From: Alphaproteobacteria bacterium
Lineage (GTDB): Bacteria; Pseudomonadota; Alphaproteobacteria; Micropepsales; Micropepsaceae
Assembly (NCBI GenBank): GCA_019245415.1
Contig: JAFARO010000013.1
Location: 186,001 to 250,000 of the forward strand
DNA: 64,000 bases
Direction of reading: 5' to 3'
Made by a program: the position numbers and the translations under genes. The notes below the pieces were generated by a model. That model was not told the DNA's origin and did no database searches. It was given only the letters and a program-made list of their open reading frames with translations. Each line of letters opens with the position of its first letter. The stretch's first letter is position 1. Positions 1-9,578 of the stretch are shown in pieces.

Positions 1-561
1 GGCGACGCCGCCGGGGATCATCTGATGCATCAGGTCGAGATCGTGGATCATCAGGTCGAGCACGGCGCTGACATCGGCGCCGCGGCCGGTCCACGGTCCC
101 ATGCGCCAGCAGGAGACCTCTTTCGGCGCATCGGGGAAATCGAGCAGGCCGGTGCGGGCGAAGACGAAGCGTTCCTGGTGGCCGACCGTCAGTACGCGGC
201 CGGTCTCTTCCGCCAGCGCAATCAGCGCATCGGCTTCTTCGAGGCTGGTGGCGATGGGCTTCTCGACCAGGACATGGGCGCCGGAATTGAGGAAGGCGCG
301 CACGATGGTGGAATGCGTGACCGCCGGGGTGCAGATGCTGACCAGATCGATGCGGCCGAGCAGGTCGCGCCAATCCGCCACCGCCTCCACGCCATAGGCC
401 GCGAAGGAGCCCTTGCGCACTTCCGGATTGGCATCGGCGATGGCCGCGAGGTCGACGCCTTCCAAGCCGCGATACTTCGAGGCATGATGGCGGCCGAAGG
501 CTCCGGCCCCGATCACGGCGGCCTTGAGCGGCCCCTCGGTTCGTATGCGGCGCTGCGGCAA
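1..561 (-). CDS. Gfo/Idh/MocA family oxidoreductase, 3'-truncated by the window edge
   Basis: Reading leftward, the frame gives an N-terminal Rossmann fold with the dinucleotide motif VIGAGAFGRHHA about 10 residues in, then ADANPEV, the conserved STPAVTHS-like segment (here CTPAVTHSTIV) and the EKPIATSLEEAD motif that carries the catalytic-type Lys of this family, so it is an NAD(P)-dependent sugar or inositol dehydrogenase-like enzyme. The frame is open back to a TGA near 610 and contains no ATG before the Rossmann motif; a TTG at 561 preceded by GAGGGA about 7 nt away is the best start, with TTG 579 as alternative. The protein runs off the window at base 1, so only about 187 residues are visible. 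Substrate cannot be told. It diverges from the next gene. Confidence 0.85.
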   Translation of the reverse strand, partial: MPQRRIRTEGPLKAAVIGAGAFGRHHASKYRGLEGVDLAAIADANPEVRKGSFAAYGVEAVADWRDLLGRIDLVSICTPAVTHSTIVRAFLNSGAHVLVEKPIATSLEEADALIALAEETGRVLTVGHQERFVFARTGLLDFPDAPKEVSCWRMGPWTGRGADVSAVLDLMIHDLDLMHQMIPGGVA

Positions 562-707
562 GCCGGAATCCCTCGACAAATCAAATACATGAAGGCCGGG
601 ATCGCCGTCCGAGGCGATTCATAAAATGTTTCGCCTTGTTACACGGGGCGGCGCTGCTAGGCTCCCCGGCGCGAAACTATCCCCCCTAAGCCATTGAGAG
701 GACTGCC

Positions 708-1742
708 ATGGCCGCCCGCAAGAGCCGCGAAATCCGCCTGAAAAGCCGCCCGAACGGCATGCCCACATTAGCCAATTTCGAACTTGCCGAGGTCGAGGTG
801 GGCGATCCCGGCCCCGGCCAGGTCCTGGTCCGCAACAGCTACATGACCGTCGACCCCTATATGCGCGGGCGGATGATGGACCGGCGCAGCTACGTTCCCC
901 CCTTCCAGATCGGAGAGGCGATGACCGGCGGCGCGGTCGGCCAGGTGGTCGCGGCCGGCGCCGGCGCACCCTTCAAGGTCGGCGACCATGTCCAGAGCAT
1001 GGCGGGCTGGCGCGAATGGTTCGTCTCCACCGGCATGGAGATGATGCAGAAGATCGAGCCCATCCCCGGCGTCGGCATCCAGAGCTTCCTGGGCGCGCTC
1101 GGCATGCCGGGCCTGACCGCCTATGCCGGCCTGCTCAAGATCGGCGAATTCAAGCCGGAGGATTCGGTGTTCGTGTCGGCGGCGTCCGGCGCGGTCGGCG
1201 CGGTGGTCTGCCAGATCGCCAAGGCCAAGGGCAGCAAGCGGGTGGTCGGCTCCGCCGGCTCGGACGAGAAATGCGCCTGGCTGAAGAAGATCGGCTGCGA
1301 CGAGGCGATCAACTACAAGACCTGCGGCGACCTCACCGCCGCCGTCGCCAAGGCGTTCCCGGACGGCATCGGCGTCTATTTCGACAATGTCGGCGGAAGC
1401 CACCTCGAAGCCGCGCTCGCCAACATGCGCCAGTACGGGCGCCTCGCCGAATGCGGCATGATCGAGCAGTACAACGCCGTCGATCCGCCGCCGGGACCGC
1501 GCAACATGATCCTGGTCGTAGGCCTCAGCCTGACCATGCGCGGCTTCATCGTCTCCAACCATTTCGACATGGTGGGCGACTTCATGCGCGACATGGGCGA
1601 GTGGATCAAAGCCGGCAAGATGACGTGGAAGGAAACGATCTACGACGGTCTCGAGCGCGCGCCCGAAGCATTCCTCGGCCTCTTCAAGGGCGAGAATTTC
1701 GGCAAGATGCTGGTGCGGGTGGGACCGGACAAGGCGGTGTAG
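708..1742 (+). CDS. NADP-dependent oxidoreductase, curcumin/alkenal reductase type (MDR superfamily)
   Basis: The 344-residue protein has the layout of zinc-free medium-chain reductases that reduce activated double bonds with NADPH (YncB/CurA, leukotriene B4 12-hydroxydehydrogenase-like). The GroES-like N-terminal part contains VDPYMRGRM, and the nucleotide-binding part has AASGAVGAVVCQIAK at about residue 155, followed by the typical YFDNVGG segment. No cysteine-rich structural zinc lobe is visible. ATG 708 follows a good GAGAGGA ribosome site. It stands alone and is followed 30 bases after its stop by a palindromic repeat that may end its transcript. Substrate is not predictable. Confidence 0.9.
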   Translation: MAARKSREIRLKSRPNGMPTLANFELAEVEVGDPGPGQVLVRNSYMTVDPYMRGRMMDRRSYVPPFQIGEAMTGGAVGQVVAAGAGAPFKVGDHVQSMAGWREWFVSTGMEMMQKIEPIPGVGIQSFLGALGMPGLTAYAGLLKIGEFKPEDSVFVSAASGAVGAVVCQIAKAKGSKRVVGSAGSDEKCAWLKKIGCDEAINYKTCGDLTAAVAKAFPDGIGVYFDNVGGSHLEAALANMRQYGRLAECGMIEQYNAVDPPPGPRNMILVVGLSLTMRGFIVSNHFDMVGDFMRDMGEWIKAGKMTWKETIYDGLERAPEAFLGLFKGENFGKMLVRVGPDKAV

Positions 1743-1773
1743 AAGGCCACGCTCGCCCAGTTCCCTAGTCGTC

Positions 1774-1796
1774 ATGGCCGGGCTTGACACGGCCAT
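1774..1796. repeat. ATGGCCG hairpin repeat, family A, copy 1
   Basis: ATGGCCG pairs with CGGCCAT over 7 bp around a short loop. It belongs to a dispersed family also seen at 13459-13481 and twice within 34965-35057. It lies 31 bases after the stop of the oxidoreductase at 708-1742 and could act as its terminator, though no T-run follows. Confidence 0.6.
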
Positions 1797-1959
1797 CCAC
1801 TGGCGCGGAGCCGCGGAGATCGCGGAGGAAAAGCTCTGCTCCGCAGCTCCGCGCCTAGGACCGCACACTGTCTCAATCTGTCGCCGGGCCGCTCGCACCG
1901 TTGCGGCGGCGCGCCCGGCGGCTAATATCGCGCCCTTCGAAACCTTCCCAGGGGTCGCC

Positions 1960-3576
1960 ATGAAGCGCCGCGCAGCCGTCATCGCCGCAACCGTCGCGCT
2001 CGCAGGCCTGATCGGGGCCGGTTTGATCGCCGAGGCACCGGCCAACAAGGATGCGCCGCCCAAGCCCGACCTCTACGCCGGCAAGTTCTTCAAGTCGGAG
2101 GAGTCGGTCACCACCGGTTCGGTGCACGGCATTTCCTATCACGCGATTGCGGGCACCTTGGTGATCCATCCCGCGGACTGGAACGATTCCGCGCAGAACG
2201 GCGGCGCCAAGAACCCCGACGCCAAGGCCGACGAGTCGTCTCCCGAGGCGTCGATCTTCTTCGTCTATTACGCCAAGGACAGCCAGCGCCCCGAGAGCCG
2301 CCCGATCACCTTCATCTTCAACGGCGGGCCGGGCTCGGCGACGGTGTGGCTGCACATGGGCGCCTGGGGACCCAAGCGCGTCGTCACCGCGGAGGACACC
2401 CACAACCCCGCCGCGCCCTATCAGATCATCGACAACGACCAGACCCTACTCGACGCTTCGGACCTCGTCTTCATCGACGCGCCTGCGACCGGCTTCAGCC
2501 GCATCGCCGGCAAGGACAAGGAGAAGGCGTTCTTCGGCGTCGATCCCGACGGCGAGGCCTTCGCCAGCTTCATCCAGGAGTTCCTCGCCAAGTACAACCG
2601 CTTCAATTCGCCGAAATACCTCTTCGGCGAGAGCTACGGGACGCCGCGCTCGGCGGTGCTGGTCAACGATCTGGAGACCGAGCACGATATCGACTTCAAC
2701 GGCGTCATCCTTCTGTCGCAGATCCTGAATTTCGATCTCTCGGTCGACCGGCCCGAGTTCAATCCGGGCATCAACCTGCCCTACCAGATCGCGCTGCCGA
2801 CCTATGCGGCGACGGCGTGGTATCACAACAAGCTGCCCGGCAAGAAGCCGGCCGACCTGATCGGCTTCGTGCAGGGCGTCGAGCGCTTCGCGATGGGCGA
2901 ATATGCCCAGGCGCTGCAGGCAGGCGCGGGGCTTGCGCCGGCCCGCAAGCTCGACATCGCCAACAAGCTCCACAACGTCACCGGCCTGCCCGTCTGGTAC
3001 ATCATGAAGGCCAATCTGCGCATCGACGGCGGCGAGTTCGAAAAGACGCTGCAGGACGACGCCGGCCTGACGACGGGGCGGCTCGACACGCGCTTCTCCG
3101 GCATCACGCTGGATCCGCTGAGCGAAAAGTCGGACTACGACCCCCAGGCCGCCTCGATCAGCTCGGCTTACGTCTCGGCCTTCAACGCCTATGTCCGCGG
3201 CGCGCTGAACTACGGCCAGGGCAAGCTCTACGTGCCCAGCGCGCGGCTCTATCGCGATTGGGACATGCGCCACAAGCCGCCGGGACAGCAATTCCCCGGA
3301 CGCGGCGCCGCCAATTTGATGCCCGACCTTGCAAACGCGATGAAGCAGAATCCCAATCTGAAGATCCTGCTGATGGGCGGCTATTACGACCTCGCCACGC
3401 CCTATTACGAGGGCTGGTACGAGATGCACCAGCTGCCGATCCCGGACTCGCTGCAGAAGAACATCCAGTACCACTATTTCCAGTCGGGCCACATGGTCTA
3501 TGCGCACCAGGAATCGCTGAGCGAGATGCACAGCGCCACAGCCGACTTCATCCGCGCGACGAGCAATGTGAAGTAG
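1960..3576 (+). CDS. S10 family serine carboxypeptidase-like secreted peptidase
   Basis: A serine carboxypeptidase-type alpha/beta hydrolase of 538 residues. The S10 signatures are visible in order: the oxyanion segment FNGGPGSATVWLHMG, the nucleophile motif FGESYGTPRSA, the acid in GGYYDLATPY and the histidine in FQSGHMVY. The N-terminus MKRRAAVIAATVALAGLIGAG is a hydrophobic signal or anchor, so it is probably exported. The frame is open further upstream to 1774, but the 62 residues before ATG 1960 read like non-coding repeat sequence, so 1960 was chosen. It is convergent with the frameshifted gene that follows, with only 11 bases between stops. Confidence 0.9.
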   Translation: MKRRAAVIAATVALAGLIGAGLIAEAPANKDAPPKPDLYAGKFFKSEESVTTGSVHGISYHAIAGTLVIHPADWNDSAQNGGAKNPDAKADESSPEASIFFVYYAKDSQRPESRPITFIFNGGPGSATVWLHMGAWGPKRVVTAEDTHNPAAPYQIIDNDQTLLDASDLVFIDAPATGFSRIAGKDKEKAFFGVDPDGEAFASFIQEFLAKYNRFNSPKYLFGESYGTPRSAVLVNDLETEHDIDFNGVILLSQILNFDLSVDRPEFNPGINLPYQIALPTYAATAWYHNKLPGKKPADLIGFVQGVERFAMGEYAQALQAGAGLAPARKLDIANKLHNVTGLPVWYIMKANLRIDGGEFEKTLQDDAGLTTGRLDTRFSGITLDPLSEKSDYDPQAASISSAYVSAFNAYVRGALNYGQGKLYVPSARLYRDWDMRHKPPGQQFPGRGAANLMPDLANAMKQNPNLKILLMGGYYDLATPYYEGWYEMHQLPIPDSLQKNIQYHYFQSGHMVYAHQESLSEMHSATADFIRATSNVK

Positions 3577-3587
3577 CGGTCATCCCG

Positions 3588-4498
3588 CTACTGCCCCTGC
3601 ACGCCGTTGATCATCGCATGGGCATATTGCCTGGGCAGGTCCGTGCCGGCGATCTGGTCGAAGATCCACAGCCAGGCGCCGGTGATGCCGCACTGCTCGT
3701 GCCAGGTCTTGAGCTTGGCCTCCGCCTGATCGGGCGTGACGAAAGGCGGCGCGTGATGGTCGTCCGAGAGGCCGGGATAGACCGGCACGCCGCCGAAATC
3801 CCAGTTGACGCACGGGCTGTTGCCCGCTCCGCCGGCATAGGTCTGAAGGTGGATGGCGTCCACCAGGCCCGGCATCTGGCTGTTGATCTCAGAGACCACC
3901 GAAGTCCAATAGGTATTGTTCGTGTACGGATCAATCGTCACGTGGTAGCCGAGCCCCCCAGCATCAGCGCGAACTTGACGGTGGATTCGCTGTCGTAGCT
4001 GTTCTCGTCGTCGAGGTCGATGGCGTCCACCGGCAGCGCCTGGGCCAGGGCGCGGAAATCCTTGTAGAGGATGCTCGTTCTGCCGGTGCCTTGCGAATCC
4101 ACCAACGCCTTGATGTGCTGGAAGTCGCCGACATTCGACGAGCCGATGCTGAAGGTGATGCGCGTCACCTTTCCGGACTTGATGGCTTTAAGATCGTGCG
4201 CGAATTGCGGCCAGGTCTGGTCGCCGATGTACTTGCCGGCCGAGGTCAGCGGGAATTCGGCGTTGAGGTTGAGGTCGCCGGTTTCCCCCACCTCGACGCT
4301 CCACACCAGGAGCTCGTTGAAGCCGGCCTTCTTCAGCTCCTTGATGTTCGTCACATCGTGCTTGTAGACCGGTCCTCCGCCCAGGATGCCGACATACCCG
4401 GTCTGGGCCGCGGCCGACTCTGCGCCGAGCACGATGCCGCTGAACGCCAGGGCCGCGACGGCCAAGCGCGCGGCATTTCGATTGCATACGTCAGCCAT
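3588..4498 (-). pseudogene. Secreted TIM-barrel/GH18-like hypothetical protein with a frameshift
   Basis: The first frame (4498 to 3938) starts with a signal peptide ending near ESAAAQTG and continues with GYVGILGGGP, ITFSIGSSN and VDAIDLDDEN, a pattern reminiscent of chitinase-like glycoside hydrolase barrels. It stops at 3938, just after LMLGG. The other frame, from about 3950 to 3588, continues the same fold (GLGYHVTIDPYTNNTYW, MPGLVDAIHLQTYAGG, WLWIFDQIAG). The switch occurs at a run of six C at 3954-3959 (six G on the coding strand): seven would restore one reading frame of about 300 residues. It may be a sequencing error, a true pseudogene or a slippage site. Family assignment is tentative; the frameshift itself is clear. 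Confidence 0.75.
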
Positions 4499-4543
4499 GA
4501 TGGGATCCCCTCCTCGATATCGTCCGGCATACTGCCACGGAAT

Positions 4544-4867
4544 TCACATCTCGAAATAGAAGCGATGATGGTGGCGGCACCCCGGATTGAACTCGGCGGC
4601 GCAGGCCGGACAGCGCTCGGCGCAACCAAGATATTCCTGCACGCTCATCTCGTGGCCGCAAACGCCGCAGAGTGCCGCCGGCTGGTCCCATTCCGAGCGG
4701 GGCCAGACGGCGATGGCATGATCCGCCAGCGCCTCGTGACAGTCCTTGCAGGCATAATGGACGCCGCAGCAGCGCATGCGGATCGCGACGATGTCGCGCG
4801 GGGAGCGGTAGTGCCGGCAGCGGCTCTCGGCATCGAGATCGACGCCCTTGACGTCAGGCCTGCTCAT
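4544..4867 (-). CDS. CHY zinc-finger protein
   Basis: A 107-residue protein rich in paired Cys/His: RCRHYRSPRDIVAIRMRCC, HYACKDCHE, CGVCGHEMS and CAERCPAC. This matches the CHY-type zinc finger family, small cytoplasmic metal-binding proteins of unclear bacterial function (in eukaryotes part of ubiquitin ligases and mitochondrial import factors). Its ATG overlaps the stop of the upstream membrane protein gene by four bases (ATGA), so the two are translationally coupled. Confidence 0.85.
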   Translation of the reverse strand: MSRPDVKGVDLDAESRCRHYRSPRDIVAIRMRCCGVHYACKDCHEALADHAIAVWPRSEWDQPAALCGVCGHEMSVQEYLGCAERCPACAAEFNPGCRHHHRFYFEM

Positions 4868-5598
4868 TCGTGGCTGACGGCGATCAGGTTCGCCGCCGCC
4901 GCCACGACGGCATAGGCGAGCAACAGCGGCGCAAGCCCGATCAGCACCGCGCCGAAGATGTGGTCATAGGCGCTGCAAGGGATCAGCCGGAACGCCGTCC
5001 CGACGAAGAGCATCTGAAAGCCTGCGATTGCCACGACGCCCAGAACCGCGGCCGTCGCGACCGGTGAGAGAAGCTCGGCACGGCGCGCGCGTTCGAAGCG
5101 CAGCAGCGCGGCCGTCAGCCGCACGCGTGACACCGCCGACGCCGCATAGACGATCGCCAGCAGCCAGGCGAAGGCCGCGGCGAGAAGCTGCCCGCCGGCG
5201 AGACCGCAAACCGATTCCAGCGCGCGCTGCCCGGGCACCGCGAAACGCACCGCGGCTCGCAAGGCGTGCGCGGCAGGATGGTTTGTCAGGCCCGGCGCTG
5301 GAAAACTCTGCGCCGCGAAACTGAGCGCGACAAAAAGGACGAAGGCGGCGTCGTCGAAGCTCGGCAGGAAGCGTGCGCCTCTGAGATCGCGCAGGACGCT
5401 GAGCGCGTGGTCGCCGGCCGCGGCGTATCCGGCGATGAAGAGCAGGCCCATCGCGGTGAAGAGCAGCGCGCTGATGCCGGCGCTCCACACCGCCTGAGCA
5501 GGCGCGGTGCCGGCGAGCATCGCCGCGTGCAGCGCATGGCCCGCGCAGAACAGGCAGAACACCGTCCAGCTTTTGGCCAGAAGCCGCGCGATCCCCAT
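4864..5598 (-). CDS. Multi-pass membrane protein of unknown function
   Basis: A 244-residue protein with about six hydrophobic helices (for example ISALLFTAMGLLFIAGYAAA, AFVLFVALSFAA, AAAFAWLLAIVYAASAV, VAGAVLIGLAPLLLAYAVV-like C-terminus). ATG 5598 is preceded by a strong GGGG-rich ribosome site, and the longer upstream frame reads as shadow of the DAHP synthase gene, so this start is preferred. It lies 17 bases downstream of aroG and overlaps the CHY zinc-finger gene, suggesting one transcript aroG - membrane protein - CHY protein. I do not recognise the family. Confidence 0.75.
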   Translation of the reverse strand: MGIARLLAKSWTVFCLFCAGHALHAAMLAGTAPAQAVWSAGISALLFTAMGLLFIAGYAAAGDHALSVLRDLRGARFLPSFDDAAFVLFVALSFAAQSFPAPGLTNHPAAHALRAAVRFAVPGQRALESVCGLAGGQLLAAAFAWLLAIVYAASAVSRVRLTAALLRFERARRAELLSPVATAAVLGVVAIAGFQMLFVGTAFRLIPCSAYDHIFGAVLIGLAPLLLAYAVVAAAANLIAVSHE

Positions 5599-5615
5599 CC
5601 CCCCAACCCCTTTTT

Positions 5616-6989
5616 TCAAGCCGAGGCCGCGAGGCCCGCGCCTCTCGACCGCCACTGGCTGATGCTGTCGGCGAGCAGGAACGCGAGTTCGAGCGCCTGG
5701 CTGGCATTGAGCCTGGGATCGCAACGCGTCTCGTAGCGGTCGCGCAGGTTCAGATCGGAAATCTCCTGCGCCCCGCCGGTGCATTCGGTGACGTTCTGGC
5801 CGGTCATCTCCAGATGCACGCCGCCGGCGCGCGTCCCCTCGGCGCGATGCACCTCGAAGAAGCTGCGCAGCTCCTTGACGATCCGCTCGAAGGGCCGGGT
5901 CTTGAAACCGCCCGCGCTTTTCATGGTGTTGCCGTGCATCGGATCGCAAGACCACAGCACGTTGGCGCCGCTCTTCTTCACCGCGCGGATCAGCCGCGGC
6001 AGCTTCTCGCCCACCTGGTCGGCGCCGAAGCGCGCGATCAAGGTGAGCCGGCCCGGCCTGTTGTCGGGATTGAGCAGTGCGACCAACTTCAAGAGCTCGT
6101 CCTCGCCCATGCTCGGCCCGCATTTGAGGCCGATGGGATTCTTGATCCCGCGGCAGAACTCGACATGTGCCCCGTCGGGCTGGCGCGTGCGGTCGCCGAT
6201 CCAGATCATGTGCGCGCTGGTGTCGTACCAGTCGCCGGTGATCGAATCCTGCCGCGTCAGCGCTTCTTCATACGGCAGCAGCAGCGCCTCGTGGCTGAAG
6301 TAGAAATCGACCTTGGAGGTGCGCGCCGACACCGCGTCCGCCAACGAGAAGGTGCGCAGGAAACCCACGCCTTCGGCGATGCGGTCGACCAGCGCGAGAT
6401 AGCGCTGCAACAGGTCGGGATGGTGATGATCGTCGAGATACCAGTGCCGCGCGCGGCTCAAATCGGCATAGCCGCCGCCGGCGAAGGCGCGCACCAGATT
6501 GGCGGTCGCGGCGGCCTGGAAATAGGCGCGCAGCATTCGCTGTGGATCGGGCCTGCGATCTTCCTCGGTGAAAGCCTCGCCGTTGATGATGTCGCCGCGA
6601 TAGCTAGGCAGCGTCTTGCCGTCGCGCGATTCCATGTCGTCGGAGCGCGGCTTGGCGAACTGACCGGCAATGCGGCCGATCTTCACCACCGGGACGTCGG
6701 CGGCGAAGGTCAGCACCGTGGCCATGCTGAGGAAGACGCAGAAGGTGTCGCGGATGTTGTTGGCGCTGAACTCGGCGAAGCTTTCGGCGCAGTCCCCGCC
6801 CTGTAGCAGAAACGCCTTGCCCTCGGCTGCAGCGGCCAGGCTCTGGGTCAGGGTGCGCGCCTCGCCGGCGAAGACGAGCGGCGGATGGGTGCGAAGCTGG
6901 CTCTCGACAGCGCCGAGCGCCGCCGGGTCCGGGTAGTCCGGCACCTGACGGATCGGCTTCGCGCGCCAGCTTTGCGGGCTCCAGGCCAC
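5616..6989 (-). CDS. aroG: Class II 3-deoxy-7-phosphoheptulonate (DAHP) synthase
   Basis: Condenses phosphoenolpyruvate with erythrose 4-phosphate, the first step of the shikimate pathway. At 457 residues it has the plant/Mycobacterium-type class II length and motifs: [59 protein letters not shown] and [18 protein letters not shown], which hold the metal and PEP ligands. Translation is taken from GTG 6989, preceded by AAGGAGAGCGACC; the frame continues upstream but without conservation. Upstream bases contain TATATCC, a possible -10 element. First gene of a likely three-gene unit. Confidence 0.93.
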   Translation of the reverse strand: MAWSPQSWRAKPIRQVPDYPDPAALGAVESQLRTHPPLVFAGEARTLTQSLAAAAEGKAFLLQGGDCAESFAEFSANNIRDTFCVFLSMATVLTFAADVPVVKIGRIAGQFAKPRSDDMESRDGKTLPSYRGDIINGEAFTEEDRRPDPQRMLRAYFQAAATANLVRAFAGGGYADLSRARHWYLDDHHHPDLLQRYLALVDRIAEGVGFLRTFSLADAVSARTSKVDFYFSHEALLLPYEEALTRQDSITGDWYDTSAHMIWIGDRTRQPDGAHVEFCRGIKNPIGLKCGPSMGEDELLKLVALLNPDNRPGRLTLIARFGADQVGEKLPRLIRAVKKSGANVLWSCDPMHGNTMKSAGGFKTRPFERIVKELRSFFEVHRAEGTRAGGVHLEMTGQNVTECTGGAQEISDLNLRDRYETRCDPRLNASQALELAFLLADSISQWRSRGAGLAASA

Positions 6990-7077
6990 GGTCGCTCTCC
7001 TTGTCGACCCTAAGGATATAAGAGAAGCGGCCCGGCAACGCCAGAACGCCCGGCACCTTGGTGAACGTGGGGCGCGT

Positions 7078-8064
7078 TCAGACCGGCCGCACGCCGCAGG
7101 CAAAGGACAATGCCTCGAGTTGGTGGCGCGCCATGCGGCGCAAGCCGCGCACCATGGCACCCTCGAATGGCTCCAGCAGGGCCATCACGCCCAGGAAGTT
7201 CATCCGGTTGATGTGCTGGATGGTGTCGAAGGCTTCCTCGATGCCATTGGCCCCGGCTTCGCGCATGCGCTTGTAGAAGATTCCCTTGGCCAGGCGCGGA
7301 TATTGCCGGTGGCCGAGCATCAAGTAGTTCAATGCCAGCGCGTCGCCGTCGCGCTTGAGCGTGGGCATGGCCTCCCCGGAGGTGTAGTCCCGTTCGATGT
7401 GCAGGCCTTTACCCCCCACGGCGCCGCTCAGCGCCAGGCTCAACGCCTGTCTCTGGGGATGGCTGAAGCCCCAGTTCAGGAACAGGCCATAGGCGTCGAC
7501 ATCGGAGTAGCGCACGTTTACCTCGCCGGCGAAGGTCCCGCGCACGGACACGCCGCTGCTGGTGTCGTAACCCGCGGCATCGCCATGGTTGATCAGCTCG
7601 ACCACCGGCATGATGACGTTGCGTTTGCCGTAAAGGATGCTGCGCGAGGAGAAGAAGCGTTCCTCGACGGTATGCGCGTCCGGCTCGGCGAACCACTCTC
7701 CGCAGCGGAATTCGACGCGCAGCTGGTGGCGGATTTCGGCCGGTAGTGCCTGGGCCTGCTCGAACAGGGCCTCGATGTCGCCGCGCCCGTTGCCCCAGGA
7801 GAAGGAAGCTTCGTATTCCTCGACGAACCGCCGCTCCGCCGCGCCCAGCGACGAGCCTTGCGCGACGCGGAATGCACCGCCCTCGATGCGCAGATCGCTC
7901 ACGTCCATCAGCAGGTTCTCGGGTACCGCGACCGCGACCGGCTTGGCCGGATCGACCGGAAAGATGCCGCGCCCGAAAGCCCCTTCGCCGAGACGGATGT
8001 TTTCCGCCGTGCCGCCCAAGGCGCGGAATTCCGCCAGCATCTGCTGAAATCGGTCGTCCATCAT
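7078..8064 (-). CDS. SET-domain-like hypothetical protein
   Basis: About 328 residues. The middle contains [18 protein letters not shown] followed 30 residues later by [18 protein letters not shown]. This pairing (xxxLxNH, then YxDxxAxxLxxxYGF) resembles the core of SET-domain lysine methyltransferases of the Rubisco LSMT/SETD3 group, where NH and the YG(F) segment build the S-adenosylmethionine and lysine channel. That is inference; catalytic competence is not certain. Two adjacent ATGs (8064, 8061) follow GGGG; an upstream TTG at 8088 has no ribosome site. It lies 45 bases downstream of a sulfotransferase and 88 bases upstream of aroG, all on the same strand. Confidence 0.55.
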   Translation of the reverse strand: MMDDRFQQMLAEFRALGGTAENIRLGEGAFGRGIFPVDPAKPVAVAVPENLLMDVSDLRIEGGAFRVAQGSSLGAAERRFVEEYEASFSWGNGRGDIEALFEQAQALPAEIRHQLRVEFRCGEWFAEPDAHTVEERFFSSRSILYGKRNVIMPVVELINHGDAAGYDTSSGVSVRGTFAGEVNVRYSDVDAYGLFLNWGFSHPQRQALSLALSGAVGGKGLHIERDYTSGEAMPTLKRDGDALALNYLMLGHRQYPRLAKGIFYKRMREAGANGIEEAFDTIQHINRMNFLGVMALLEPFEGAMVRGLRRMARHQLEALSFACGVRPV

Positions 8065-8109
8065 CGCCCCATCGTAGCGAGCGGGCAATGCGGCGGCCAG
8101 CGGCGCCCG

Positions 8110-9117
8110 TCACTCCCGGTCATCGGGATCCCGCGTCTTGCTCCTGTTCGGCAAGGCCCGCTTCCAGCTGCCGATGTCGTTCGGCGCCTGGGCTGCGCAC
8201 CACACCGTGTGCAGCATGTCGACGAGCATTTTCGTATAGGGCTCGCTGCCGGGCCGCCAGATCTCGGGCGGATCGAAGGGCTTCAGTTCGGGGAACAGCG
8301 GCTCGCTGTCGCTGTAAAACGCGCGGACGAGCGCCCGGTTGGAATCGGCAAACGAATCCAGCAATTCCCTGCACGCCTCGTAGTCGAGAAGGTCGGCGCT
8401 GCGCGCATACGCGTCGTTGCGCAGGATCACCGCGTGAAAGAACTTGTCCTTGTCGACCCCGGTCTTGAGATGGTTGAAGGCCCGGAAGAGCTCGAGCAGC
8501 TCGCGGCGCGGCGAGGGATTGTTACGGCCCATCCGTCGTTTGGGGAAAACCTGCTTGATGTCTATCCCCAGCACGCCCAGGAAATCTTCGACCACGTCGA
8601 TGGTGCGTCCGCTGCGCTCATACGGCCGGATCACGATTGCGTCCTTGCCGAACACCGAAGCCCATTTGGACACCACCGAGAGATAGTTTCCCCGGAAGTG
8701 AAATTCCTCGCGCCATTCGTCGAAAGCCATCTCGCGTCCGCCGGCGACCGTCTGCTTGTAGAGCGACTGAAGATATTTGTCCTGGCGGCGCAGATAGAGG
8801 ACGACGCGGTCAACCGGAGTGTCCCCGAGCTGTTCGCGCACCGCCGCCGGATCGGTGAACCATAGGCCTTCCGATGAGATCAGCTTGACCGGCGTCGTGT
8901 CGGATTTGAGTTCGCGGCGAAGCGGCTCCCAGACATCGGGCTTGTATCCGCGGCGGCCGCGAATGCCCCAGCCCAGCGGATGATGCGCTTTCCGGCCCTC
9001 GCGGCCGGCCTGCACATAGCGGATGCCGAGCCCGCAGAGCCTTTGCGACTGACTCGCCAGAAAAGCCTGGAGGGCCGAGGTTCCGGTCTTGTGCGTTCCG
9101 ATGTGAAGGATGAGCAA
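8110..9117 (-). CDS. Sulfotransferase family protein
   Basis: A 335-residue PAPS-dependent sulfotransferase-like protein. The N-terminal HIGTHKTGTSALQAFL is the 5'-phosphosulfate binding loop (GTxKxGTS), and YLRRQDKYLQSLYKQ at about residue 110 corresponds to the 3'-phosphate binding strand-helix. The protein has no signal peptide, so it acts in the cytoplasm, probably on a carbohydrate or lipid precursor. It is the first gene of a leftward pair with the SET-like gene. Acceptor unknown. Confidence 0.85.
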   Translation of the reverse strand: MLILHIGTHKTGTSALQAFLASQSQRLCGLGIRYVQAGREGRKAHHPLGWGIRGRRGYKPDVWEPLRRELKSDTTPVKLISSEGLWFTDPAAVREQLGDTPVDRVVLYLRRQDKYLQSLYKQTVAGGREMAFDEWREEFHFRGNYLSVVSKWASVFGKDAIVIRPYERSGRTIDVVEDFLGVLGIDIKQVFPKRRMGRNNPSPRRELLELFRAFNHLKTGVDKDKFFHAVILRNDAYARSADLLDYEACRELLDSFADSNRALVRAFYSDSEPLFPELKPFDPPEIWRPGSEPYTKMLVDMLHTVWCAAQAPNDIGSWKRALPNRSKTRDPDDRE

Positions 9118-9244
9118 TCTGCCCTCAATGTCCCTGCCAGGCCGGTGCCGCTTCTAGCAAGCGGGCCCCGTGGGGGCAATCAATCGCGGATGACAAAGCG
9201 CGGTGCACCCCTCACAATGGCGCCGACAAAGCGGAGATCGGGCA

Positions 9245-9574
9245 ATGCGCAGCGCGGTGGTGGGACTGGTCATGGCCTTGGGGCTTTGCGGCTGTTCGGA
9301 CGTGGACAGTTTCTTCGGCCCGGACAGCAGCGACGGACCGCAAGTTGCCGCGCCCGCCGCAGACACGGGTGCGGGCGCCGCCGCTTCGGAGCAGAGCGCC
9401 GCGGCCGCCGCGCCGGTGGCGCCTGCGCCGCTCAGTAAGGAGCATTGCACCAAGCTGGCGCGGCAGCGCGCCGAGGATGCGGCGTACGAAGGCGAGGACG
9501 AAGAGACCCAGGAATCCGTCTACAACCGCACGCTTTCGGAGTGCACCGCCTGGGACCAGCGGCACGCGCTGTAG
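9245..9574 (+). CDS. Small hypothetical lipoprotein
   Basis: 109 residues beginning MRSAVVGLVMALGLCGCSD, a classic lipoprotein signal with lipobox LCGC, followed by an Ala/Pro-rich linker (residues 30-65) and a short charged C-terminal domain with two conserved-looking cysteines (EHCTKLARQRAEDAAY, TLSECTAWD). ATG 9245 sits 8 bases after GGAG; an in-frame start at 9203 would place a polar extension before the signal and is rejected. It is convergent with the cyclophilin gene, whose stop lies 4 bases beyond. No function assigned. Confidence 0.7.
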   Translation: MRSAVVGLVMALGLCGCSDVDSFFGPDSSDGPQVAAPAADTGAGAAASEQSAAAAAPVAPAPLSKEHCTKLARQRAEDAAYEGEDEETQESVYNRTLSECTAWDQRHAL

Positions 9575-9578
9575 AAGG

